DNA of 5,332 nucleotides, from contig JACCZL010000027.1 in assembly GCA_013695975.1 (NCBI GenBank), positions 1 through 5,332 of the forward strand, in the 5' to 3' direction. The DNA comes from Chloroflexota bacterium (GTDB taxonomy: Bacteria; Chloroflexota; UBA6077; JACCZL01). Below the pieces are notes generated by a model, which was given only the letters and a program-made list of their open reading frames with translations, did not search any database and had not been told where the DNA came from. Both the position numbers and the translations under genes were made by a program. Numbering within the stretch: the stretch's first letter is position 1; every line of letters begins with the position of its first letter. This document shows, in pieces, positions 1-5,052 of this stretch.

Positions 1-3
1 GGC

Positions 4-984
4 ATGACGCTCCTGCTAAGCCGAGCCGAGCTTGAGCGGCTCCTCGACGTGCGGTCGGTGATCGAGGCGGTGGAGCGGGGCTTTGCCGACTATGCGGCCG
101 GCAAGGTCCAGATGCCGGCCCGCACGGCGGTCAGATTGACCGATCCGCCGGGCGTGCTACTGCTGATGCCGTGCGCGATGACCGAGTCGCGGGCGCTCGG
201 GACGAAGCTGGTCTCGGTCTTCGGCCAGAACCCGTCACGCGGACTGCCGACGATCGGCGCCCTTTACGTCCTTTCGGATTTCGAGACCGGCTTCCCGGTG
301 GCGGTGATGGACGCCGGCTTCATCACCGGCCTGCGGACGGCCGCGGCGTCGGCGGTGGCAACCAGGTACCTGGCCCGTGAAGACAGCAAGACGCTCGGGG
401 TCTTCGGGACGGGGGTTCAGGCCGAGTTTCACGTCCTGGCGATCCCACCCGTTCGGGCCGTCGAGCGGATCCTCGTCTGGGGCTCGTCGCCTGAGAAGTC
501 ACGAGCGTTCGCCGAGCAGATGCGCGGGCGGGTCGAGGCCGAGATCGAACCGGGCGAGTCGATCGAGGCCGTCGCTGGCGCCGACATCGTCGTGACCGGC
601 ACGACCGCCACGACGCCGCTCTTCGCCGGTCGCCTCGTCCGCGACGGCGCCCACGTCAACGGGGTCGGCTCGCACGCCGCGACGACCCGCGAGCTGGATG
701 CCGCGCTGGTGGCGCGGAGCACGGTCGTGGTCGACACGTACGAGGCAGCGTTTGCCGAGGCGGGCGACATCCTGCTGGCGATCGAGGAGGGTGCGTTCTC
801 GCGGGAGCAGGTTTCGGCCGAGGTCGGCGAGATCGTGCTCGGGAAGAAGCCTGGCCGCCAGCGACCGGACGAGGTGACGCTGTTCAAGTCGTGTGGCGTG
901 GCCTTCGAGGACGCGGTGACTGCCAGCCTGGCCCTGGAGCGAGCCCGCGCGGGCGGGGTGGGCACGGAGTTCGCGTTCGCCTGA
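4..984 (+). CDS. Ornithine cyclodeaminase / mu-crystallin family NAD(P)-dependent oxidoreductase
   Basis: This 326-residue cytosolic enzyme is about the usual family length (roughly 310-350). Family members include ornithine and lysine cyclodeaminases, alanine dehydrogenase, ketimine/pyrroline-2-carboxylate reductases and mu-crystallin; all bind NAD(P) and act on amino acids or cyclic imines. Visible family marks are the N-terminal SRAELERLLD start, the GTKLV lysine (K68), TGLRTAA at 109-115 (R111), the Rossmann motif GTGVQA at 135-140, VTGTTATTPLF at 197-207, and the C-terminal LFKSCGVAFEDA at 293-304. The position that carries the catalytic Asp in Pseudomonas ornithine cyclodeaminase appears to be His224 here (GSHAATTREL). 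A strict ornithine cyclodeaminase role is therefore doubtful, and a reductase or dehydrogenase is more likely. ATG 4 fits the family N-terminus, but only three upstream bases are visible, so no ribosome site can be judged. Its stop overlaps the next start (TGATG). The family call is firm; the substrate is unknown. Confidence 0.93.
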   Translation: MTLLLSRAELERLLDVRSVIEAVERGFADYAAGKVQMPARTAVRLTDPPGVLLLMPCAMTESRALGTKLVSVFGQNPSRGLPTIGALYVLSDFETGFPVAVMDAGFITGLRTAAASAVATRYLAREDSKTLGVFGTGVQAEFHVLAIPPVRAVERILVWGSSPEKSRAFAEQMRGRVEAEIEPGESIEAVAGADIVVTGTTATTPLFAGRLVRDGAHVNGVGSHAATTRELDAALVARSTVVVDTYEAAFAEAGDILLAIEEGAFSREQVSAEVGEIVLGKKPGRQRPDEVTLFKSCGVAFEDAVTASLALERARAGGVGTEFAFA

Positions 985-2579
985 TGGCCGATGGGCCGGG
1001 GACGGTGCTAGAATCCGCCGGCCCTGGCCTTCGGCGTGGGCTACCCGGGTCTGGACGTTCTTGCCCCTTGCCCGCACTCCCGCCCGTCCACGCGCTCGCC
1101 GCCCTCGTCGGGGTTGGACTGCTGCTGTTCAGCAGCGCCGAGGCGAGCCAGAGCTGTGGCCCGGCGCCCGCCACCGACGCGGTCCGGCTGGTCACCGAGC
1201 GTCGCGCCGACCATGCGCTCATCGCCGATGCGACGGTCGAGCTAGACGCGCCGGCGCCGGTCTACCTGGAATACGGCAATGCGGAGGTTGGCTGGCTGCG
1301 CACGCCGCGCACCGAGGCCGCCATGACCCATCGACTGCCAATCCTTCGCTTGCGAGCGAGCACCGCCTACCAGGTACGGGCGTTCGCCGTGGACGCCGCC
1401 GGCTGCCCGGATGGTGTGGCGGCGGCGGAGCTCCAGACCGGCGAGCTGCCCGGGCCGCTCCAGCGGCTCGAGATCCAGGCCACCGGTCGCCCAAGCTCAC
1501 CCCTGACTCTGATGGACTTCGCGGTCGGCGGGAGCGCCGAGCGCTTCTTCATCGCCCTCGACGCGCTGAGCCGGCCGGTCTGGTACTACCGGCTCCCGCT
1601 CGCGATGAGCCGGGGCGGAGCGGGCTCCCCGATCGGGGCGGCCGCGCGGCTCGCCAACGGCAACCTGCTGTATCAGACCAGGAATTTCGGGATAGAGGAG
1701 ATCACTCCGGATGGGGTGGTCGTGCGACGGGTCGAGGTCGACGATTCGTACATCCACCACGACGTGCTGCCGCTGGGCGACGGACGGGTGCTCTTCCTCG
1801 GCGCCGAAGATGGCGTGATCGACGAGACGTCCAGCGGCGGGCCTCCCGATCGGCCGGTGCGTGGCGACACGGTGAACGTCCTCGACCTGGACCTGCTCGA
1901 GGAGGAGCAAGTCTGGAGCACCTTCGAGCTCGATCCGATCCCACGAGTGCCGGGGCGCTACCGAGGCGGGGATTTCGGCAGCGAGGAGTGGACCCACGCG
2001 AACTCGCTGGCGCGCGGCCCGCGTGGCACCTGGCTGCTGTCGTTCCGAAGCCTCGATCAGGTGATCTCGCTGGCGGCGGACTTCGAGACCGTCGAGTGGC
2101 GGCTCGGCGGCGCGGATAGCAGCTTCAGCTTTCCCGACCCGGCCGATCGATTCTACGGCCAGCACACGGCATTCGAGCTGCCCGGCGGACGGGTACTGCT
2201 CTTCGACAACGGCAACTTCCGACCGGAGGGGGAGTACTCGCGGGCGCTGGAGCTCGAGTTGGACTTCGCGACGATGACGGCGCGCAAGGTGTGGGAGTAT
2301 CGCCATCATCCGGATATCTACGCGGACCGACTCAGCAACGTCGGGCGTCTGCCGAACGGGAACACGCTGGTAAACTTTGGCTTCCGCGCGGACGGTCCGG
2401 ATGAGCCGCTGGTGTTAGTCGAGGCAGGGCCGGACGGCACGGTCGCCTGGGAGCTCGGGCTGCACGTTCCTGGCGTTCGCTCAGCACGTTACCGGGCCTA
2501 TTCGTGGCCCACCCTGGCTGGCGAGTCGCTGGTCGAGCCGACCGACGTCGCGAACCTGCCCGACGCTCGCGCCCGATGA
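984..2579 (+). CDS. Exported arylsulfotransferase (ASST)-like beta-propeller protein
   Basis: Numbered from ATG 984 (531 residues). A hydrophobic stretch at about 36-50 (ALAALVGVGLLLFSSAEA) ends in an AxA-type cleavage site before SQSCG, so the protein is probably exported. Residues 66-155 resemble a fibronectin-III-like beta domain (VYLEYGNAEVGW, STAYQVRAFAVD). From about 157 on it has the repeated beta-propeller pattern of the PAPS-independent arylsulfotransferase family. It shows IHHD (H258/H259), THANS (H338, N340), SFRSLDQV (R355) and GQHTAF (H394). These match in order the two binding histidines, Asn, Arg and sulfurylated His of E. coli ASST. SNVGRLPNGNTLVNFG (451-466) and RYRAYSW also fit the family. 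Known members move sulfate between phenolic compounds in the periplasm; the donor and acceptor here are unknown. ATG 984 overlaps the upstream stop (TGATG) but has only a distant GGAG. TTG 1068, after a putative promoter and right before the signal peptide, is a serious alternative start. The 3' end overlaps the next gene by ATGA. Confidence 0.85.
   Translation: MADGPGTVLESAGPGLRRGLPGSGRSCPLPALPPVHALAALVGVGLLLFSSAEASQSCGPAPATDAVRLVTERRADHALIADATVELDAPAPVYLEYGNAEVGWLRTPRTEAAMTHRLPILRLRASTAYQVRAFAVDAAGCPDGVAAAELQTGELPGPLQRLEIQATGRPSSPLTLMDFAVGGSAERFFIALDALSRPVWYYRLPLAMSRGGAGSPIGAAARLANGNLLYQTRNFGIEEITPDGVVVRRVEVDDSYIHHDVLPLGDGRVLFLGAEDGVIDETSSGGPPDRPVRGDTVNVLDLDLLEEEQVWSTFELDPIPRVPGRYRGGDFGSEEWTHANSLARGPRGTWLLSFRSLDQVISLAADFETVEWRLGGADSSFSFPDPADRFYGQHTAFELPGGRVLLFDNGNFRPEGEYSRALELELDFATMTARKVWEYRHHPDIYADRLSNVGRLPNGNTLVNFGFRADGPDEPLVLVEAGPDGTVAWELGLHVPGVRSARYRAYSWPTLAGESLVEPTDVANLPDARAR
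1006..1014 (+). promoter_or_regulatory. Possible extended -10 promoter (TGCTAGAAT)
   Basis: TGC followed by TAGAAT matches the extended -10 consensus TGnTAnnnT and lies 22 bp past the end of the dehydrogenase gene, in otherwise GC-rich DNA. No good -35 hexamer is visible 16-18 bp upstream, which is tolerable for extended -10 promoters. Transcription would start near 1020, inside the reading frame if the next gene began at 984. A real promoter here therefore favours the in-frame TTG at 1068 as that gene's start. Confidence 0.4.
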
Positions 2580-4000
2580 TCGGTAGCGCGGGCGCTCGCC
2601 GAAACCCTCAGATCCTTACTTTCAGAGGCCCGGGGAGGCGCGCCCGGGCGAGCATCCTCCGACTCGTCATTGGGCTGGTGGTCGCGCTCTCGGTGGTGGG
2701 CCTGGTTCGAGTCGCCGATGCCGGCCCCGACCAGCAAGCCGGTGGGCCGCGAATCGAGCGGACCGTCGCCTCGGCCGATCGTCCGAGTGGGCAGCTCTAC
2801 CGGGCGGCCGGCCCGGTCCTGAGCACGGATGGCGGGCTGCTCGTCTTCTGGTCCGGGGCCGGAGACCTCCTGACTGACGACACGAATGGGGCGATCGACG
2901 TCTTCGTCAAGGATCGCCGAACTGGGGCGATCGAGCGGATCAGCGTGGCGGCAGACGGCGGGCAGGGAGACGGGCCGAGCCTCAACGCGGCCCTGAGCGC
3001 AGACGGACGGTTCGTGGCGTTCGAGTCCCGCGCTACCAACCTGGCGCGGGGCGACCTCAATCGGAGCAGCGACGTCTTCGTCAAGGATCGTCAGAGTGGG
3101 GCAATCGAGCGGGCGAGCGTCTCGGCCGAGGGCGCGGAAGGCAACGGTGGAAGCTTCCGTCCTGCCATGAGCGCAGACGGCCGCTATGTGGCATTCTGGT
3201 CCGAGGCCAGCACGCTGGTTTCAGACGACACCAATCGGACGTACGACAATGGCGGCTACGATGTCTTCGTCAAGGACCGCCTGAGCGGGGCGATCGAGCG
3301 GCTCAGCGTGCCCCTGGACCGGTCACAGGGGAGCGCCGACAGCGTGGCCCCCTCGCTGAGCGCAGACGGTCGGTTGGTCGCGTTCGGCTCATACGCGACC
3401 AACCTCGTGTCAGATGACACCAACGGCGTGCCGGATATCTTTGTCAAGGACCGTGAAACCGGGCTGGTGGAGCGGATAAGCGTAGCGGCAGACGGTGCGC
3501 AAGCCAGTGCCGACAGCTTCTGGCATCCAGTGATTAGCGCAGACGGGCGATTCGTCGCCTTCTGGTCCGCGGCGGACAATCTCGTCCCCGACGACACCAA
3601 CGGGGCGATCGACGTATTCCTGCGCGACCGCCAGACCGGCGCCGTCGAGCGGATTAGCGTCGCCCCGGACGGCGCGCAGGCCGACGGCGCCAGCTACAGC
3701 CCCGCGCTAAGCGCAGACGGGCAGATCGTGGCCTTCTGGTCGGAAGCGGCCAACCTTGTCGCGGGCGACGCCAACGGCCTGGCGGACGTGTTCGTGAAGG
3801 ATCGCTCGAGCGGCGCGCTCGAGCGGGTCAGCGTCGCAGCGGGCGGGATGCCGGCCAACGGGCTCAGCCACAGCCCGACCCTGAGCGCGGACGGGCGTCT
3901 GGTGGCCTTCTGGTCCGAGGCGGCCAACATCGTCGCCGACGACACCAACGGCAGGGCCGACGTGTTCACCGTCGATCGCGCCGAACCGGCTGGTTTCTGA
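2576..4000 (+). CDS. Exported seven-repeat PD40/TolB-like beta-propeller protein
   Basis: The protein has 474 residues. The start is ATG 2576, which shares ATGA with the upstream stop; no Shine-Dalgarno sequence is visible, consistent with translational coupling. An in-frame ATG at 2504 lies deep inside the previous gene and would add only an Arg-rich tail. The N-terminus is basic (RRARAS), followed by a hydrophobic segment at about 28-45 and ADA|GP, a plausible signal peptidase site. The rest is seven repeats of about 58 residues, each with a PD40-type core (LSADGRxVAFxS near 82, 140, 198, 261, 320, 378 and 436), an acidic DDTNGxxD loop, then DVFVKDRxTGxxERxSV. The repeat number fits one closed seven-bladed propeller. 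The DxTNGxxxD loops resemble calcium-binding turns, but that is inference. No catalytic motif or membrane anchor is seen, so a binding or scaffold role outside the membrane is the safest reading. It is probably co-expressed with the sulfotransferase-like gene. Confidence 0.85.
   Translation: MIGSAGARRNPQILTFRGPGRRARASILRLVIGLVVALSVVGLVRVADAGPDQQAGGPRIERTVASADRPSGQLYRAAGPVLSTDGGLLVFWSGAGDLLTDDTNGAIDVFVKDRRTGAIERISVAADGGQGDGPSLNAALSADGRFVAFESRATNLARGDLNRSSDVFVKDRQSGAIERASVSAEGAEGNGGSFRPAMSADGRYVAFWSEASTLVSDDTNRTYDNGGYDVFVKDRLSGAIERLSVPLDRSQGSADSVAPSLSADGRLVAFGSYATNLVSDDTNGVPDIFVKDRETGLVERISVAADGAQASADSFWHPVISADGRFVAFWSAADNLVPDDTNGAIDVFLRDRQTGAVERISVAPDGAQADGASYSPALSADGQIVAFWSEAANLVAGDANGLADVFVKDRSSGALERVSVAAGGMPANGLSHSPTLSADGRLVAFWSEAANIVADDTNGRADVFTVDRAEPAGF
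2807..3979 (+). repeat. Seven in-frame tandem repeats (about 174 bp each) encoding propeller blades
   Basis: Repeat spacing, measured at the DVFVKDR-type motif (residues 108, 166, 229, 287, 346, 404, 462), is 58, 63, 58, 59, 58 and 58 codons. Blades 2-6 share the identical 11-mer AGCGCAGACGG at 2996, 3170, 3359, 3536 and 3710. Blade 7 has one change in it (AGCGCGGACGG), and blade 1 is the most divergent (STDGG). The third repeat is longer because its acidic loop reads DDTNRTYDNGGYDVF. Conservation at the DNA level suggests fairly recent duplication or gene conversion among blades. Confidence 0.85.
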
Positions 4001-4008
4001 GCGGATCG

Positions 4009-4033
4009 CCTGGTGGCGCTGCTCCGCGCCAGG
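4009..4033 (+). terminator. Possible hairpin terminator after the propeller gene
   Basis: CCTGGTG (4009-4015) can pair with CGCCAGG (4027-4033), a 7-bp stem with one T-G wobble and an 11-nt loop, starting 8 nt past the stop codon. It is followed only by TGTGTGA, not a T-run, so classical intrinsic termination is uncertain. Confidence 0.35.
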
Positions 4034-4074
4034 TGTGTGATCATGGCCGTCGGTGCCGGTCCTGGCCCCGGGTG

Positions 4075-4090
4075 CCGCCGCGAGCGGCGG
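4075..4090. terminator. Possible bidirectional hairpin between convergent genes
   Basis: CCGCCG (4075-4080) and CGGCGG (4085-4090) form a perfect 6-bp stem around CGAG, midway between the + gene ending at 4000 and the - gene ending at 4120. The stem would form in transcripts from either strand. There is no T-tract on either side, so its role in termination is inferred mainly from position. Confidence 0.35.
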
Positions 4091-4119
4091 AGTCTCCAGG
4101 GACGATCGGCCAGTCGCCC

Positions 4120-4389
4120 CTACGATTCGGCGTCGTCCGCGGCGCGGCGTGGGGCGTACGCGGGGCCGACCAGCGGTTTCGCAAACTCGCGGACGCCCTG
4201 CAGGGTCAGCCCGACGATGGCGCCGCCGGAGGCGAAGACAGTCCACCAGCCGCCCTGGCCGATGAGTGGGCCGAACAGCAGGTCGATCAGCACGTAACCG
4301 AGGACGCCGCCGCCGACGGCCCCCATAACCAGCGCTCCGTAGACCCGGGCGAGGCTCCAGCGGTCGCCCGGTTGGCCCATGGACTTCAT
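4120..4389 (-). CDS. Small two-helix membrane protein, possibly AtpZ/AtpI-like
   Basis: This 89-residue protein reads MKSMGQPGDRWSLARVYG at the start. It has two glycine-rich hydrophobic segments at about 17-44 (VMGAVGGGVLGYVLIDLLFG) and 48-63 (WWTVFASGGAIVGL), then a charged C-terminus ending RRAADDAES. ATG 4389 is chosen because GGGAGGT lies 8 nt upstream; the second ATG (4380) would be 17 nt away. The frame stays open upstream to 4686, but that extension has no membrane or domain character and crosses the ribosome site. The pattern G-x3-GxxxxD, FG, WW, then a second glycine helix followed by R recalls AtpZ/AtpI, small membrane proteins often encoded next to F-type ATP synthase genes. No ATP synthase genes are in this window and the usual polar spacing is not exact, so the family is only suggested. 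It is convergent with the propeller gene and probably a separate transcription unit. Confidence 0.7.
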   Translation of the reverse strand: MKSMGQPGDRWSLARVYGALVMGAVGGGVLGYVLIDLLFGPLIGQGGWWTVFASGGAIVGLTLQGVREFAKPLVGPAYAPRRAADDAES

Positions 4390-4397
4390 GCTACCGG

Positions 4398-4404
4398 ACC
4401 TCCC
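4398..4404 (-). promoter_or_regulatory. Shine-Dalgarno site (GGGAGGT) of the small membrane protein gene
   Basis: On the minus strand GGGAGGT lies 8 nt before ATG 4389. It is the clearest ribosome binding site in the window and decides the start of the 89-residue protein. Confidence 0.7.
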
Positions 4405-4407
4405 GAG

Positions 4408-4442
4408 CATCCTCCTGCGACTTCGGTCGCAGCGACAGGATG
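4408..4442 (-). other. Strong hairpin in the leader of the small membrane protein gene
   Basis: CTGCGAC (4415-4421) pairs perfectly with GTCGCAG (4426-4432), and an outer CATCCT (4408-4413) pairs with AGGATG (4437-4442), with 1 and 4 unpaired bases between the helices. Read on the + strand the loop is the very stable C(TTCG)G tetraloop; read on the minus strand it is CGAA. The structure ends 3 nt before the Shine-Dalgarno site, so it sits in the 5' leader of the minus-strand gene and might affect its translation, mRNA stability or attenuation. No T-run follows it in the minus direction. Confidence 0.55.
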
Positions 4443-4496
4443 GTACGGCGCGTGCTCGGCCGACGGCAACCGATTCGCGGGATGGGCAGGCATTTG

Positions 4497-4505
4497 AAGA
4501 TAGCA
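4497..4505 (-). promoter_or_regulatory. Possible extended -10 (TGCTATCTT) for the small membrane protein gene
   Basis: On the minus strand TGC-TATCTT fits the extended -10 pattern and would give a leader of about 100 nt containing the hairpin and ribosome site. The region about 16 bp upstream reads TTATTC, a poor -35. The -10 is bracketed by a direct repeat TGCCTGC (4503-4509 and 4486-4492, 17 bp apart), which could be a regulator binding site. The evidence is sequence resemblance only. Confidence 0.25.
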
Positions 4506-4516
4506 GGCACCGCCCG

Positions 4517-4689
4517 GTGAATAATCCGGCCGAGAAGAATATCCAGCCCGACAGCGAACCGGAGCGCTGAAACCTGCCGACCTCAAGCTGTACGACGGTG
4601 GCGAGGGCGCGAAACGCAAGTACGGCTTGAAAGTCTTCCCTGCCGCGACTCGCGCCGTTGCGGAAGACGAGCCAACTCCCGCCCATTAA
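4517..4689 (+). pseudogene. Probable coding remnant with a frame break, unrecognised product
   Basis: Two protein-like stretches lie in adjacent frames. From GTG 4517 the frame reads MNNPAEKNIQPDSEPER and stops at 4570. The neighbouring frame, closed upstream by TAA at 4522, reads LKPADLKLYDGGEGAKRK from 4567 and goes on through KYGLKVFPAATR to TAA at 4687-4689. That second part has high G/C in third positions (about 28 of 40 codons), mixed charge and no good start codon of its own. A hairpin follows the stop. I read this as the 3' end of a small + strand gene broken by a -1-type frameshift. I cannot assign a family. Alternatives are a sequencing error in a real short gene or chance. Confidence 0.3.
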
Positions 4690-4692
4690 GAG

Positions 4693-4723
4693 CTACTGGA
4701 GGCCGACGAGCGGCCCCCTGTAG
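4693..4723 (+). terminator. Hairpin just after the coding remnant
   Basis: CTAC (4693-4696) pairs with GTAG (4720-4723), and GGCCG (4701-4705) with CGGCC (4711-4715). The bases between them pair with only two mismatches, giving a stem of about 13 positions with the loop ACGAG. It begins 4 nt after the TAA at 4689, the place expected for a terminator of that frame. The following bases (CCGACTA) are not a T-run. Confidence 0.35.
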
Positions 4724-4727
4724 CCGA

Positions 4728-4742
4728 CTAGGGAAGCCCTAG
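4728..4742. terminator. Second short hairpin (CTAGGG/CCCTAG)
   Basis: CTAGGG (4728-4733) and CCCTAG (4737-4742) form a perfect 6-bp stem around AAG, followed by CCCATTTCC. It lies 5 nt past the previous hairpin and may act with it as a transcript end. A 3-nt loop and a weak T content keep this tentative. Confidence 0.3.
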
Positions 4743-4813
4743 CCCATTTCCACTGCCATCTTACGGACTTTGCCAGAGCGGTGTCAATCCGAGGATTGGG
4801 TGTGACTCACTTT

Positions 4814-4988
4814 TGATACTGTTGGCGAATCCGAGCGGGACGCCGCGGATGGTCACCTTGGCCCGCGCTGGACCCCAAGATGACCACGCGGAGGCCGAAG
4901 GTGCCGAAGGTGACCAGCGTAGGGAGGGGGCATCTTGGCAACGCTGACCACGAGGCTCTCAACGTCGGGGGATTCGCCAACAGTATCA
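4814..4988. repeat. MITE-like 175-bp segment bounded by perfect 19-bp inverted repeats
   Basis: TGATACTGTTGGCGAATCC at 4814-4832 is the exact reverse complement of 4970-4988. The interior has further symmetry: TGGTCACCTT (4850-4859) against AAGGTGACCA (4907-4916), CCAAGATG (4875-4882) against CATCTTGG (4931-4938), and a 9-bp tandem duplication GCCGAAGGT at 4894-4911. If the repeats are trimmed to 18 bp, the flanks are ACTTTT (4809-4814) and AGTTTT (4988-4993), a 5-of-6 match that could be an imperfect target duplication. No transposase is encoded inside. This layout fits a non-autonomous element or a structured intergenic repeat; which of these it is cannot be told from one copy. Frames that run through it (4880-5089 on +, 4853-5161 on -) look incidental. 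Confidence 0.6.
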
Positions 4989-5012
4989 GTTTTGTAGTAC
5001 TGGTCAGGGGCG

Positions 5013-5050
5013 GGATCGGTACCCCGAGCGTGAGCGAGGAGTACCGATCC
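5013..5050. other. Perfect 10-bp hairpin (GGATCGGTAC/GTACCGATCC)
   Basis: GGATCGGTAC (5013-5022) and its exact complement (5041-5050) enclose an 18-nt loop. It lies 25 bp outside the right arm of the inverted-repeat element. On the + strand it contains GAGGAG (5036-5041) at the loop/stem edge and ends 3 bp before ATG 5053, so it could influence translation of that frame if the frame is real. It could equally be a terminator-like or repeat-derived stem. Confidence 0.45.
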
Positions 5051-5052
5051 GG

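Noticed and set aside
429..1077. Long minus-strand frames opposite the dehydrogenase and similar ones opposite the other genes
   Set aside because: High-GC genes produce long antisense frames. These are Arg/Ser/Pro-rich and contradicted by strong homology-type motifs on the + strand.
2504..2575. Earlier ATG (2504) for the propeller protein
   Set aside because: It overlaps the previous gene by 76 bp and adds an Arg-rich stretch. ATG 2576 gives the typical ATGA overlap and a normal signal peptide position.
4379..4516. + strand frame beginning at ATG 4379
   Set aside because: It lies over the start and leader of the minus-strand gene, has no ribosome site, and only its last 17 codons look protein-like. 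Those codons are covered by the remnant call.
4390..4686. N-terminal extension of the small membrane protein up to 4686
   Set aside because: It would bury the good GGGAGGT site and the leader hairpin, and adds Arg/Ser-rich sequence with no recognisable domain.
4743..4808. Possible tRNA or other RNA gene in the lower-GC stretch
   Set aside because: CAATCC/GGATTG at 4786-4799 pairs around only 2 nt, and no cloverleaf, TTC-arm or CCA end could be built. I see nothing definable in this stretch.
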